From positions 1 to 64,000 of the forward strand of contig NZ_JANFOJ010000006.1 of NCBI RefSeq assembly GCF_024385605.1: a DNA stretch of 64,000 nt. Direction: 5' to 3'. The notes under the pieces are model-generated. The model made no database searches, had not been told where the DNA came from, and was given only the letters and a program-made list of their open reading frames with translations. Positions 7,941 to 16,135 of this stretch are shown piece after piece; the stretch's first letter is position 1, and the number at the start of each line of letters is the position of its first letter. The translations under genes were made by a program, and so were the position numbers. Origin of the DNA: Sporolactobacillus sp. STSJ-5 (lineage in GTDB: Bacteria; Bacillota; Bacilli; Bacillales; Sporolactobacillaceae).

Positions 7941-9098
7941 ATGAAACATCAAAAGAAAATTGTCTTTCTACTATTAATGGCAATCTTGCTTCTTCCGGTC
8001 ATCACTGCATGCAGCAGTTCGCAACAGTCAGGCAGTACGAAAACATCGCAGACAACAAGTGACCCGGTCAAGCAGGGCACGAACAAAATGAAACAACTGA
8101 ACAGCAAGCTCCAGACCGCTTTGAAAAAGAACGATACAGATGAAATTAAAAAATATGGCAAGCAAATTAATACACAATGGCTTTCCTATGAAAATAACGT
8201 ACGTGACCGATTCCCGCTTCAATACGCGAAAATCGAACGCTATCAACAGCCGATTTACGCACAATCCAATCTTGCTGATCCGGATGTTGCACAGATTAAG
8301 GAAAACAGCAGCGCGTTGACCGGGCAATTGAATGATCTGCTTACTGCCAAGGAAACCAAGTCAAACCCTTCAAAACAAATGGATCAGGCGGTTGATGATT
8401 ATCTCAAATATGCCGATGAACAAATCGACATGCTTGTGAAAACAACTAAGCCTTTTGTGAAGGCTGTTAAAGACGGCGATATTGAAAAAGCAAAGAAGCT
8501 TTACGCCGAACCACGTATTTACTATGAACGTGCCGAACCGATTGCTGAAAGCTTCGGCGATTTGGATCCCGCAATTGACGCACGCGTTAATGATGTTGAT
8601 GATCTCTCTAAATGGACCGGCTTCCACGAAATCGAACGCGCATTGTGGGAAAAGAACAGCCTCAAGGGTCAGGGCAAATATGCCGATAAATTAATGGCCG
8701 ATGTTCTTGATCTGCAGAAAAAGTCCAAGACATTTAAATTAACACCTAAAGCAATGGTTGCCGGGGCTATGGAACTGCTTGAAGAAGCCGCAACAAGCAA
8801 AATTACCGGTGAAGAAGAGCGTTATTCTCACACCGATTTAGTCGACCTGCAAGCAAACGTTGACGGTTCCGAAGCCGTTTATCAAGCGGCCATTCCTGCC
8901 CTGAATCAGGGACATAAGGACCTGGCAAACCAAATCGATAAACAATTCCAGGCATTTGATAAGCAAATGCTGAAATACAAAAAGTCCGACACGGAATACG
9001 AAGATTATACAAAGCTGAGCAAAGAACAAATCCGAGAAATCAGCAACGAACTCAGCAAGCTCTCTAAACTGATGGCTCAAACGGCGAAAATTTTCTAA
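7941..9098 (+). CDS. efeO: EfeO/EfeM-type iron-binding lipoprotein
   Basis: A 385-residue lipoprotein that delivers iron to EfeU (YwbM in B. subtilis). Lipobox VITAC places the acylated cysteine at about residue 24. The mature part is highly helical and holds the imelysin/M75 metal-binding motif GFHEIE at about residues 227-232. No cupredoxin domain is present, so it corresponds to the M75 part only. It acts on the outer face of the membrane, between efeU and efeB in the Fur-regulated operon. Confidence 0.95.
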   Translation: MKHQKKIVFLLLMAILLLPVITACSSSQQSGSTKTSQTTSDPVKQGTNKMKQLNSKLQTALKKNDTDEIKKYGKQINTQWLSYENNVRDRFPLQYAKIERYQQPIYAQSNLADPDVAQIKENSSALTGQLNDLLTAKETKSNPSKQMDQAVDDYLKYADEQIDMLVKTTKPFVKAVKDGDIEKAKKLYAEPRIYYERAEPIAESFGDLDPAIDARVNDVDDLSKWTGFHEIERALWEKNSLKGQGKYADKLMADVLDLQKKSKTFKLTPKAMVAGAMELLEEAATSKITGEEERYSHTDLVDLQANVDGSEAVYQAAIPALNQGHKDLANQIDKQFQAFDKQMLKYKKSDTEYEDYTKLSKEQIREISNELSKLSKLMAQTAKIF

Positions 9099-9120
9099 TT
9101 AAGAAAGAGGTCGATCCCGA

Positions 9121-10362
9121 ATGGATAACGATGAACTTGGTACCCCGCAGCAAAAAAAGGGATACTCCAGGCGGGAAATGTTAAAAATGACGGCACTTGC
9201 CGGCGGCGGAATCGCCCTTGGTGCAAGCGGACTGGGTACGGCGCTCGAACTGCTTGGCGGCAAAACAGCAGCGGAACCTGCGAATCAATCCAAAGTTCCT
9301 TTTTTCGGAGCACATCAATCCGGTGTTGCAACCGTTCATCAAAGCTACGGTTATCTTGCGGCATTCGACATTGATCCGTCGATTCATGATGTGGCAAAGA
9401 TCATGGCACTCTTCATTTCCTGGACGCGCCTTGCCGCAACGCTGACGCAGGGCAAGAGGGAAATCAACAGCAGCAACAAGGAACTGCCACCGAATGATAC
9501 GAACGAGGCGCGCGACCTTGGCGCTGCCAATCTGACCGTCACCTTTGGTTTCGGACACTCCTTTTTCATAAAAAACGGAAAGGATCGCTTCGGACTCGCA
9601 AATCAGATGCCGAAACAATTGACAGTGATGCCGAAGATTGCGCATGAAACACTTGATCCATCCATTTCAAACGGCGACATTTGCGTCCAGGTATGTGCCG
9701 ACATCCAGCAAGTCGCTTTTCATGCTCTGCGCAATCTGATCAAGGAAGCACTTGGAACAGCGAATATCCGCTGGATGGAATCCGGTTTTCTGAATGGAGC
9801 AAAGGGAAAAACGCCGCGTAACCTATTTGGCTTTAAAGACGGCACGGCTAATGTAACCGATGCCGTCGATCAGGAAAAAGTCATCTGGGCCGGCAATGAT
9901 GAACCAAAATGGATGCGTGGCGGTACCTATCTCGGCTATCGTAAGATCAAGATGATTATCGAGACTTGGGATCGTGACTCATACAGCGATCAGGAAAATG
10001 TTTTTGGTCGAAAAAAAGATTCCGGCGCAGCCTTCGGACGAACTCATGAGAAAGAACCGGTGATTATGAGCAAGCAGCCGGTAAATTCACATGTTCGGCT
10101 GGCACATGGAACCGGCAAACAGATTTTTCGACGCGCTTATTCTTATACAAACGGTATCCAGCCGACAACAGGAAATCTTGATGCGGGCTTGCTGTTTATC
10201 GCTTTTCAAAACAAACCGCAAGACAGCTTTATCCCGATGCTCCGTGTACTCGGGAAAAGCGACGCACTCAACGAATACACCGATCATGTCGCAACCGGCC
10301 TTTTCGCTATTCCAGCCGGTATTAAGAAAAACGAATATTTCGCTCAGCATTTATTTGAATAA
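9121..10362 (+). CDS. efeB: EfeB, Tat-exported DyP-type haem peroxidase
   Basis: A 413-residue DyP peroxidase (YwbN in B. subtilis). The twin-arginine signal SRREMLK is at residues 16-22 followed by a hydrophobic stretch to about residue 45. The DyP hallmark GFKDG is at 237-241, containing the distal aspartate. It oxidises ferrous iron, or releases iron from haem, outside the membrane for uptake by EfeUO. It is exported folded by the Tat pathway; the cognate TatA/TatC genes are not in this window. It is the last gene of the operon and is followed by a terminator. Confidence 0.95.
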   Translation: MDNDELGTPQQKKGYSRREMLKMTALAGGGIALGASGLGTALELLGGKTAAEPANQSKVPFFGAHQSGVATVHQSYGYLAAFDIDPSIHDVAKIMALFISWTRLAATLTQGKREINSSNKELPPNDTNEARDLGAANLTVTFGFGHSFFIKNGKDRFGLANQMPKQLTVMPKIAHETLDPSISNGDICVQVCADIQQVAFHALRNLIKEALGTANIRWMESGFLNGAKGKTPRNLFGFKDGTANVTDAVDQEKVIWAGNDEPKWMRGGTYLGYRKIKMIIETWDRDSYSDQENVFGRKKDSGAAFGRTHEKEPVIMSKQPVNSHVRLAHGTGKQIFRRAYSYTNGIQPTTGNLDAGLLFIAFQNKPQDSFIPMLRVLGKSDALNEYTDHVATGLFAIPAGIKKNEYFAQHLFE

Positions 10363-10375
10363 CATCTGTATGATG

Positions 10376-10408
10376 GCCATCGCGCAGAAATTTGACGCGA
10401 TGGCTTTT
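10376..10408 (+). terminator. Terminator of efeUOB
   Basis: Perfect 9-bp stem GCCATCGCG/CGCGATGGC with an 11-base loop followed by TTTT, 13 bp after the efeB stop. Confidence 0.85.
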
Positions 10409-10534
10409 AATCTATTCGTACATGACCAACATGTAGTCCTAATCAATTTATACTTTTATATGATTAATCAATCTATAGATTTTCACACAGTTCGTTTATA
10501 ATAGTCTTAAAAGTCTGTCAAGGAGGCTTCCATC

Positions 10535-10588
10535 TTGCGTTATTATTTTGATCTCTTTGAAAATGATCAACCTGCCCTTCGCTCCTGA
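10535..10588 (+). CDS. Putative 17-residue leader peptide upstream of the EamA transporter
   Basis: TTG-started ORF encoding MRYYFDLFENDQPALRS. It has a full SD (AAGGAGG, 10520-10526) at 8-base spacing and sits just after a -10 (TATAAT, 10497-10502). It is 90 bp upstream of the transporter start. The three aromatic residues at codons 3-5 and the strong SD suggest a regulatory upstream ORF, perhaps coupling translation to transporter expression. A small hairpin (ATCCC/GGGAT near 10620-10637) lies between. The peptide is too short to identify by similarity. Confidence 0.5.
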   Translation: MRYYFDLFENDQPALRS

Positions 10589-10677
10589 GTAAAGGGTACG
10601 GGTAAATTATTTGTCTCCGATCCCTTCCTCGGGATACTTCACGTATAAAAAATCCCATAAAAGAAGGGCTATAAACC

Positions 10678-11598
10678 ATGAAATCATCAATGATCGGCGC
10701 TATTTATCTGGCGCTTGCTGCAGCAATTTGGGGCTGCATGTATGTAGTGAGTAAATATGTTTTACAGTTCGTCACTCCGCTTGCACTTGTATGGCTGCGC
10801 TACCTGCTTGGATCAATGCTTTTGTTTATCCTTCTGTGGATTCAGCAAAAGAAAACCGGCAAACGACTCCGTCTGAGCAAAGGGCAATGGTGGATGCTGA
10901 TTTGGATCGGCTTTATCGGCTATTTTATCTCAATCGCCTGCCAATTTATCGGCACGAAGCTTTCCGATGCTCACACCGGTGCAATGATCACCTCAGCGAC
11001 ACCAGCCTTTGTCGTCGTGTTCGCACGTTTTGTATTGAAAGAAGCCTTTTCCATTCGGAAAATCATGTCGCTTGTCGTCGCGACCAGCGGCGTCATCCTG
11101 ACCATCGGATTACCCGACAAGCTCGGTAATTACTTTTGGGGCTGCATCACTTTAGTCATCGCCGCGATCACCTGGGCGCTGCTTTCCGTATACGTCAAGA
11201 AGGCGGCTGAAGAACTATCATCGCTTGTGATTACGACCTACTCGATTTTCTTTGCACTGATTTTCACGACACCATTTATGATCCGAGATTGGTCAATGGG
11301 TACCATTCATTTTGCCAATGGACCGGTCATCGCAGGCATACTCTATCTTGGCATTGTGTCGACAGCCGGGGCATTTTTTCTTTGGAATAAAGGACTGACC
11401 ATGATTGATGCCGGTGCCGGTTCACTCTTTCTGTTCTTCCAGCCGATTGTCGGCACTCTGCTTGGCTGGCTCATTCTCGGCGAAAAACTGTCAATCAATT
11501 TCGCCATTGGCAGCATCTTAATTCTCGGTGGAGTCGCACTTGCCACTCTTAAACGAAAGACGAAGAGCGAACAGCCAAGAGTTGTAACGAAGTTATGA
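10678..11598 (+). CDS. EamA/DMT family transporter
   Basis: A 306-residue protein with ten membrane segments in two EamA repeats (about residues 6-140 and 150-292), the layout of drug/metabolite exporters such as RhaT/YdcZ/YvbV relatives. The first repeat starts with IYLALAAAIWGCMYVVSKY, typical of the family. Substrate unknown. Its leader holds the 17-codon ORF. The last codons (VVTKL, stop) are formed by the first unit of the 21-bp repeat array that follows, so the C-terminus has been rewritten or extended by the repeat. Confidence 0.85.
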   Translation: MKSSMIGAIYLALAAAIWGCMYVVSKYVLQFVTPLALVWLRYLLGSMLLFILLWIQQKKTGKRLRLSKGQWWMLIWIGFIGYFISIACQFIGTKLSDAHTGAMITSATPAFVVVFARFVLKEAFSIRKIMSLVVATSGVILTIGLPDKLGNYFWGCITLVIAAITWALLSVYVKKAAEELSSLVITTYSIFFALIFTTPFMIRDWSMGTIHFANGPVIAGILYLGIVSTAGAFFLWNKGLTMIDAGAGSLFLFFQPIVGTLLGWLILGEKLSINFAIGSILILGGVALATLKRKTKSEQPRVVTKL

Positions 11599-11706
11599 AA
11601 TCTTGTAACGAATCAAGGAAAAGTTGTAACCAATCATCGAACTTGTAACAAAGTCATAAAAACTAGTAACGAACCTAGGAATAATGGTAACGATCACTTA
11701 GAAAAT
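11582..11706 (+). repeat. 21-bp-period tandem array (TTGTAACGAA type)
   Basis: Six imperfect units, each starting (T)TGTAAC or a variant, with lengths 21, 21, 19, 21, 21 and 21 bp. The first unit overlaps the 3' end of the transporter gene. A related array is at 50567-50640 in the opposite orientation, and arrays with the same period but another word lie at 36222-36619. Confidence 0.85.
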
Positions 11707-11711
11707 GGGGA

Positions 11712-11807
11712 ATGACTTATGAAAATATGATTGAATCGGTTTTAGACTTGTGCGCGACCTCCTCCACCATTCCTGCTTTTACAGGATTAAAAATTAATGG
11801 AGGATAA
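11712..11807 (+). CDS. Putative 31-residue upstream ORF of the adenylyltransferase gene
   Basis: ATG-started ORF (begins MTYENMIESVLDL, ends AFTGLKINGG) whose TAA at 11805 directly follows the GGAGG that serves the next gene. Ending on the SD of a resistance gene is what translational coupling or attenuation would need. Its own SD (GGGGA) is too close to the ATG to be convincing. A CCTCC-containing segment (11757-11774) could pair with AATGGAGG. It may equally be a chance ORF or a gene remnant. Confidence 0.3.
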   Translation: MTYENMIESVLDLCATSSTIPAFTGLKINGG

Positions 11808-11812
11808 TAAAA

Positions 11813-12697
11813 ATGAGAAATGAGCAAGAAATGAAGGCATTGATTTTAGATAAGGCAAAGGCAGATGAACGAATTCGCGCTGTGATTATGAACGGATCAC
11901 GAACCAATCCTGATGCACCGCGCGATTGTTTTCAAGATTACGATATAGTCTATGTGGTCCGCGATGTTCCTTCATTTACGGCAAACCATCATTGGGTTGA
12001 TCAATTCGGCAAGCGAATCATCATGCAAATGCCTGACCTGATGGATATTGGAAATGGACTCGGCGATATTGCTAAGGATAAATTCGCCTATTTAATGTTG
12101 TTTGATGACGGAAATCGGATTGATTTAACGCTGATGACCTTGGAAAGAGCAAAGGAATGGGTAAATGGAGACAGCCTGAGCATCATCCTGCTTGATAAAG
12201 ATAGACAATTTGCATCTGTTCCTTCATCAGATGATCGGGATTATCGAATGATTCCACCGAGCGCAAAACAGTTCGTCGATTGCTGTAACGAATTCTGGTG
12301 GGTGTCGCCTTATGTGGCTAAAGGATTATGGCGCGGGGAAATACCGTATGCCAAGACCATGCTCGAACACTATGTCCGCGAGATGTTGCTCAAAATGCTC
12401 GGTTGGCACGCAGGTGTACGCACTAATTTTACAGTGAGTGCCGGAAAATGCGGTAAGTACTTGTCCCGCTATGTTGAAAAATCAGTATGGCAAAGCTATC
12501 TGCTCACCTATCCGGACGCTGAGCCCGAGCACATTTGGCAGTCGCTGTTTCAAATGGGCAATCTGTTTCGCATTTTGGCAAAGCAAGTTGCCGACCATTT
12601 CGGTTATATCTATGCAACTGCTGATGACCAACGTGTCTCCGCCTATTTGAAACACGTGCACGATTTGCCCTCAGATGCTAAACAGATTTATTATTAA
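11813..12697 (+). CDS. Aminoglycoside 6-adenylyltransferase family (AadK/ANT(6)-like)
   Basis: A 294-residue protein of the streptomycin adenylyltransferase family, close in length to B. subtilis AadK (284). The nucleotidyltransferase motif GSRTNP with the following DYDIVYVV aspartates (about residues 27-50) supplies the metal-binding site; a second acidic stretch, NRIDLTLMT, lies near 100. Known members transfer AMP from ATP to the 6-hydroxyl of streptomycin. Chromosomal copies are common in Bacillales and need not give clinical-level resistance. SD GGAGG is at 8-base spacing. It ends in its own terminator, so it is probably monocistronic. Confidence 0.88.
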   Translation: MRNEQEMKALILDKAKADERIRAVIMNGSRTNPDAPRDCFQDYDIVYVVRDVPSFTANHHWVDQFGKRIIMQMPDLMDIGNGLGDIAKDKFAYLMLFDDGNRIDLTLMTLERAKEWVNGDSLSIILLDKDRQFASVPSSDDRDYRMIPPSAKQFVDCCNEFWWVSPYVAKGLWRGEIPYAKTMLEHYVREMLLKMLGWHAGVRTNFTVSAGKCGKYLSRYVEKSVWQSYLLTYPDAEPEHIWQSLFQMGNLFRILAKQVADHFGYIYATADDQRVSAYLKHVHDLPSDAKQIYY

Positions 12698-12711
12698 GTA
12701 AACAGGTACAC

Positions 12712-12746
12712 AAAAATCGGGAGAATATGTATGTCTTCCGATTTTT
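12712..12746 (+). terminator. Terminator of the adenylyltransferase gene
   Basis: Stem AAAAATCGG/CCGATTTTT with AG/CT extension, 15 bp after the stop. The stretch 12747-12842 shows nothing else. Confidence 0.75.
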
Positions 12747-12842
12747 ATTTTACAAATGTTCTTTTTGGAAAAATGTCCAGCTTCCAGATTTAGGATTTAT
12801 TGATAGTCCTTTTGAAAATAAATTTCTGACAAGGTATAAAAA

Positions 12843-12875
12843 GAGCACGAACCGCAATAAGCATCGGCCGTGCTC
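12843..12875 (-). terminator. Terminator of pta
   Basis: Minus-strand stem GAGCACG/CGTGCTC followed by TTTTTAT, 29 bp after the pta stop codon. Confidence 0.85.
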
Positions 12876-12903
12876 CTTATTAGATTAAAATCAGATTGGA
12901 TTA

Positions 12904-13896
12904 TTACGCGTTCTGTGGCTGAGCAGCACTTAACGCTTGTTTTGCCGTAATCAGCGCCAGCTTGTAGACATCATCGGCAGAGCAGCCGCGCGACAAATCG
13001 TTCACCGGCTTGTTCAGGCCTTGCAGGATCGGTCCGATTGCTACATAGCCTCCGAGCCGCTGCACCATTTTGTACCCGATGTTCCCCGCATCAATATTTG
13101 GGAAAACAAATACGTTTGCCTTGCCGGCAATTGGTGACCCCGGTGCCTTTTTCGCAGCAACTTCCGGCACATAAGCAGCGTCAAATTGCAGTTCTCCGTC
13201 CACAAGTAATTCCGGCTCCCGTTCCTTAACAAGTTTTACTGCCTCTGTTACTTTATCGATCGACGGATCCTTCGCTGATCCCTTTGTCGAGAAACTAAGC
13301 ATGGCTATTTTCGGATCAATGCCGAACATTTTTGCTGTCTCCGCAGATTCAACCGCAATCTCCGCCAAGGTTTCACTGTCCGGCGAGATATTAATACCGC
13401 AATCAGCGAAAACAAATTCTTTATCCCCTTTAACGAGAATAAAAGATCCCGAAATGCGTTTCTTTCCCGGCTGGGACTTGATAATCTGCAATGCAGGGCG
13501 CACGGTTTCCGCTGTTGAATGGGCCGCACCGCTGACCAACCCGTCCGCTTTGCCCATATAAACAAGCATTGTACCGTAATAGCATGGATCTTTTAACCAA
13601 TCCGCTGCCTTTGCAGCATCGGTTTTTCCTTTTCTGCGCGCAACCAACGCTTCAATCATCGCCTGTAAATTCTCGTCCGTCTCAGGATGCATGAACACAA
13701 CCTTTTTCTCATCAGCAAGCTCTTTTAAGGCATTGGAAGCATCCTCGACTTTTCCAATGAGAATCGGCACGATCAATTCTTCTTCCGCTAGGGTTTGTAC
13801 CGCTTCGACAATCCGTTCATCTTCACTTTCAGGAAAAATTATGGATGGTTTGCCCTTCTTTATCTCAGGCTTCAATCGTTCAAATAAATCCGCCAT
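12904..13896 (-). CDS. pta: Phosphate acetyltransferase
   Basis: A 330-residue single-domain Pta, which interconverts acetyl-CoA and phosphate with acetyl phosphate and CoA in overflow metabolism. It starts MADLFERLKPEIKKGKPSIIFPE and keeps the family blocks SGAAHSTAETVRPALQIIK, KGSAKDPSIDKV and FPNIDAGNIGYK. The length matches the short Firmicutes form (B. subtilis 323) without the N-terminal DRTGG domain of E. coli. SD AGGGGGCGG precedes the ATG. It is divergent from hemQ, the same neighbourhood as pta-ywfI in B. subtilis. Confidence 0.97.
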   Translation of the reverse strand: MADLFERLKPEIKKGKPSIIFPESEDERIVEAVQTLAEEELIVPILIGKVEDASNALKELADEKKVVFMHPETDENLQAMIEALVARRKGKTDAAKAADWLKDPCYYGTMLVYMGKADGLVSGAAHSTAETVRPALQIIKSQPGKKRISGSFILVKGDKEFVFADCGINISPDSETLAEIAVESAETAKMFGIDPKIAMLSFSTKGSAKDPSIDKVTEAVKLVKEREPELLVDGELQFDAAYVPEVAAKKAPGSPIAGKANVFVFPNIDAGNIGYKMVQRLGGYVAIGPILQGLNKPVNDLSRGCSADDVYKLALITAKQALSAAQPQNA

Positions 13897-14025
13897 TTGT
13901 CAATCCGCCCCCTCATTAAATTTGATCTATAATAAGTATAAACCAATTAGGCTTATCCTACATTGGGAAAGTTATTTTCATGCACTCCTTGCTTACTTTA
14001 TCTATGCTATATTAAGTTAAGCGAA

Positions 14026-14071
14026 AGAAAAACCAGTCAAGCCATGATGGCAACTTGCCATAGGTTTTTCT
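14026..14071 (+). promoter_or_regulatory. Nested palindrome between pta and hemQ
   Basis: A 9-bp outer inverted repeat AGAAAAACC/GGTTTTTCT (14026-14034 and 14063-14071) encloses a perfect inner hairpin ATGGCAACTTGCCAT (14047-14061). It lies 57 bp before the hemQ start in the divergent region. It could be a leader attenuator of hemQ, since a T-rich arm follows the stem, or an operator. Role not known. Confidence 0.4.
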
Positions 14072-14127
14072 CATGCGACACATGAGCTGATCTATTATTT
14101 TTTTAGAATAAAAAAGAGGTGTTCACT

Positions 14128-14874
14128 ATGTCTGAAGCAGCCCAAACGCTGGATGGATGGTACTGCCTTCATGATTTTCGAACCATTGACTGGCAGGAAT
14201 GGAAAACGAAATCCGAGTGGGAACGGCAGCAGACTTTGATGGAATTCAATCAGTTTCTGACCCAAGCGGAACTGAATGAAGATGCACGCGGCGGCAGCTT
14301 CGCCATGTATTCGGTACTCGGACAGAAAGCGGACTTCGTCATGATTTCGCTTCGTCCGACCATGGACGAGCTTAGCGATTTGGAAACTGAATTCGATAAA
14401 TCCAAGCTGGGTGAGGTTGCAAACCCTGCCTATTCCTTTGTTTCTGTTGTTGAATTGAGCAACTATCTAGGCAAATCCGGCGGTGATCCCTACGCCAATC
14501 CGCGTGTACAGCAGCGTTTAAAACCAATTTTACCGAAAACCGATTACTTCTGCTTCTACCCGATGGATAAAAAGCGCGAGCACGGCGACAATTGGTACAT
14601 GCTTCCGATGGAAGAACGACGGGAAATGATGAAAAGCCATGGCCAGATCGGCCGCAAATATGCAGGCAAAATTCACCAGATTATCACTGGTTCCGTTGGA
14701 TTCGATGATTGGGAATGGGGCGTCACCCTTTTTTCAGATGATCCCCTGCAATTCAAAAAGATTGTCTACGAAATGCGCTTTGATGAAGCGAGCGCCCGCT
14801 TTGGTGACTTCGGGCCCTTTTTCGTTGGCACGCAACTATCACAAGAACTTTTTAATCAAAAGTTTTCATTATAA
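14128..14874 (+). CDS. hemQ: HemQ, coproheme decarboxylase (chlorite dismutase family)
   Basis: A 248-residue protein (ATG at 14128 with SD AGAGGTG; an in-frame GTG at 14119 lies within the SD region and is less likely). It converts coproheme III to haem b with peroxide in the Gram-positive haem pathway (YwfI, also called ChdC). The catalytic tyrosine is in FYPMDKKR (Tyr144) and the proximal haem histidine in KSHGQIGR (His171). Its position next to pta matches Bacillus. It supports the haem need of the aa3 oxidase and DyP peroxidase encoded in this window. Confidence 0.95.
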   Translation: MSEAAQTLDGWYCLHDFRTIDWQEWKTKSEWERQQTLMEFNQFLTQAELNEDARGGSFAMYSVLGQKADFVMISLRPTMDELSDLETEFDKSKLGEVANPAYSFVSVVELSNYLGKSGGDPYANPRVQQRLKPILPKTDYFCFYPMDKKREHGDNWYMLPMEERREMMKSHGQIGRKYAGKIHQIITGSVGFDDWEWGVTLFSDDPLQFKKIVYEMRFDEASARFGDFGPFFVGTQLSQELFNQKFSL

Positions 14875-14890
14875 TTGTTTCACTTTATCG

Positions 14891-14917
14891 AAAGACCTGA
14901 AAACAGGTCTTTTTTTA
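14891..14917 (+). terminator. Terminator of hemQ
   Basis: Perfect 9-bp stem AAAGACCTG/CAGGTCTTT with a 4-base loop and T run, 16 bp after the stop. Confidence 0.92.
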
Positions 14918-15053
14918 TTTACGATTCGATTTTCCGGTATCCATTGTCATTATTTGCTCTGCCTGGCATAGGCTTTAAGGTACGAATATCGGAGAGCTCA
15001 TACCTATTGAAAATAAGTTGTATTTTCCTTTCACAAAGGAGGTATTTACGGCT

Positions 15054-15476
15054 ATGGCCGTGGTTCAACACACTGCTAATGATGTTTCACTGCTCGCCCG
15101 GCTGATGCGTGCGGAGGCTGAAGGCGACGGTCAGCTCGGCATGCTGATGGTCGGCAACGTCGGCGTGAATCGCGTGCTCGGAAACTGCCTTGACTTTGAG
15201 GGATTGAGGACGATCCAACAGATGGTTTTCCAAAGTCCCGGTGGATTTGAAGCGACACAAAAGGGCTACTTTTATCAAGCGGCGCGTAGCGTGGACAAAC
15301 GCCTTGCCCAGCGCACGCTTAATGGTGAACGTTTTCATCCCGCATCCAATTCGCTTTGGTTTTTCCAGCCTTCGGGCGCTTGTCCCGCCCAATGGTACAA
15401 TCAATGGAACACCGGACGATTTAAAGCACATTGCTTCTTTGCCCCAAGTGAATCCGTCTGCCCAAGTGTTTATTGA
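15054..15476 (+). CDS. cwlJ: CwlJ, spore cortex-lytic hydrolase
   Basis: A 140-residue Hydrolase_2 family enzyme (ATG at 15054 behind SD AAAGGAGGT; CwlJ of B. subtilis has 142). The conserved core ARLMRAEAEGDGQLGMLMVG holds the catalytic glutamate region, and the C-terminal half has the family FHPASNSLWFF block. It degrades cortex peptidoglycan during germination and is localised in the coat. It has no signal peptide, as known for CwlJ, which is deposited from the mother cell. gerQ follows 30 bp downstream, the functional partner needed for CwlJ assembly. Confidence 0.95.
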   Translation: MAVVQHTANDVSLLARLMRAEAEGDGQLGMLMVGNVGVNRVLGNCLDFEGLRTIQQMVFQSPGGFEATQKGYFYQAARSVDKRLAQRTLNGERFHPASNSLWFFQPSGACPAQWYNQWNTGRFKAHCFFAPSESVCPSVY

Positions 15477-15506
15477 TCATTTTATTGCTAAGGAGTGACT
15501 TTACTT

Positions 15507-16049
15507 ATGGGTGTTCAATTTCCGCCAGACAGCTGGCCTTATGGTGCATCATTCAGTCCTGATCCCGGCGCGCAGCCGGGCTGGGACGCTTCAAGACAGC
15601 AAGTGGCACCGCAACAGCAACCGAGCGGTACCTTTCCATTCCAAGGGCAGCTGACACAGGCTCCCGGAGTCCCGCCTGCTGCGCAAACGGTTCCTTATCC
15701 GTATCCTGCATACACAATACCCGTACCGCAAACCGGTCAGCCAGTTGCGCCTGCAGTACCGCAAGTTCTGCCGTTGCCGTTCGTTGAGCAATCCTACATC
15801 GAAAACATTTTAAGGCTGAATCTCGGCAAAACAGCGACGGTTTACTGTACCTTTGAAGGCAACAGCCAATGGAATGCCAAATCATTTACCGGTACGGTCG
15901 AGGCCGCTGGGCGCGATCATGTGATCATTGAAGATGAGGAAACACGCGTCCGTTACCTAATTCCCATGGTTTTCGTCAACTATTTCGAGTTTACCGGGCC
16001 GCTCAGCTATGAATATCCTTATGGTCCGCAATCTCCGACCGGAAGATAA
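15507..16049 (+). CDS. gerQ: GerQ, spore coat protein
   Basis: A 180-residue protein (ATG at 15507, SD AAGGAG; B. subtilis GerQ/YwdL has 181). The first 95 residues are low complexity, rich in proline, glutamine and alanine, and the C-terminal 80 residues form the conserved domain starting LPFVEQSYIENILRLNLGK. It is cross-linked into the coat by transglutaminase and is needed for CwlJ to be present in spores. It forms an operon with cwlJ and ends in a terminator. Confidence 0.93.
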   Translation: MGVQFPPDSWPYGASFSPDPGAQPGWDASRQQVAPQQQPSGTFPFQGQLTQAPGVPPAAQTVPYPYPAYTIPVPQTGQPVAPAVPQVLPLPFVEQSYIENILRLNLGKTATVYCTFEGNSQWNAKSFTGTVEAAGRDHVIIEDEETRVRYLIPMVFVNYFEFTGPLSYEYPYGPQSPTGR

Positions 16050-16064
16050 TTTTCTAACAAAAAC

Positions 16065-16096
16065 GGAGCACCTCCGCCCAAGGAGATGCTCCATTT
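16065..16096 (+). terminator. Terminator of cwlJ-gerQ
   Basis: Stem GGAGCACCTCC/GGAGATGCTCC with a 6-base loop and ATTTTG tail, 15 bp after the gerQ stop. Confidence 0.8.
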
Positions 16097-16135
16097 TGTG
16101 TCCAAGTGATTCCGTAGCTGCCAACTACGAATCTG

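Noticed and set aside
10589-10677. T-box or known riboswitch in the EamA leader
   Set aside because: The GGGTAC stretch resembles a T-box word only loosely; no AGGGTGGNACCGCG core or specifier stem is present.
14978-15010. Sigma-E promoter of cwlJ
   Set aside because: A CATACCTATT -10 is present, but no matching -35 at 13-15 bp; left as unproven.
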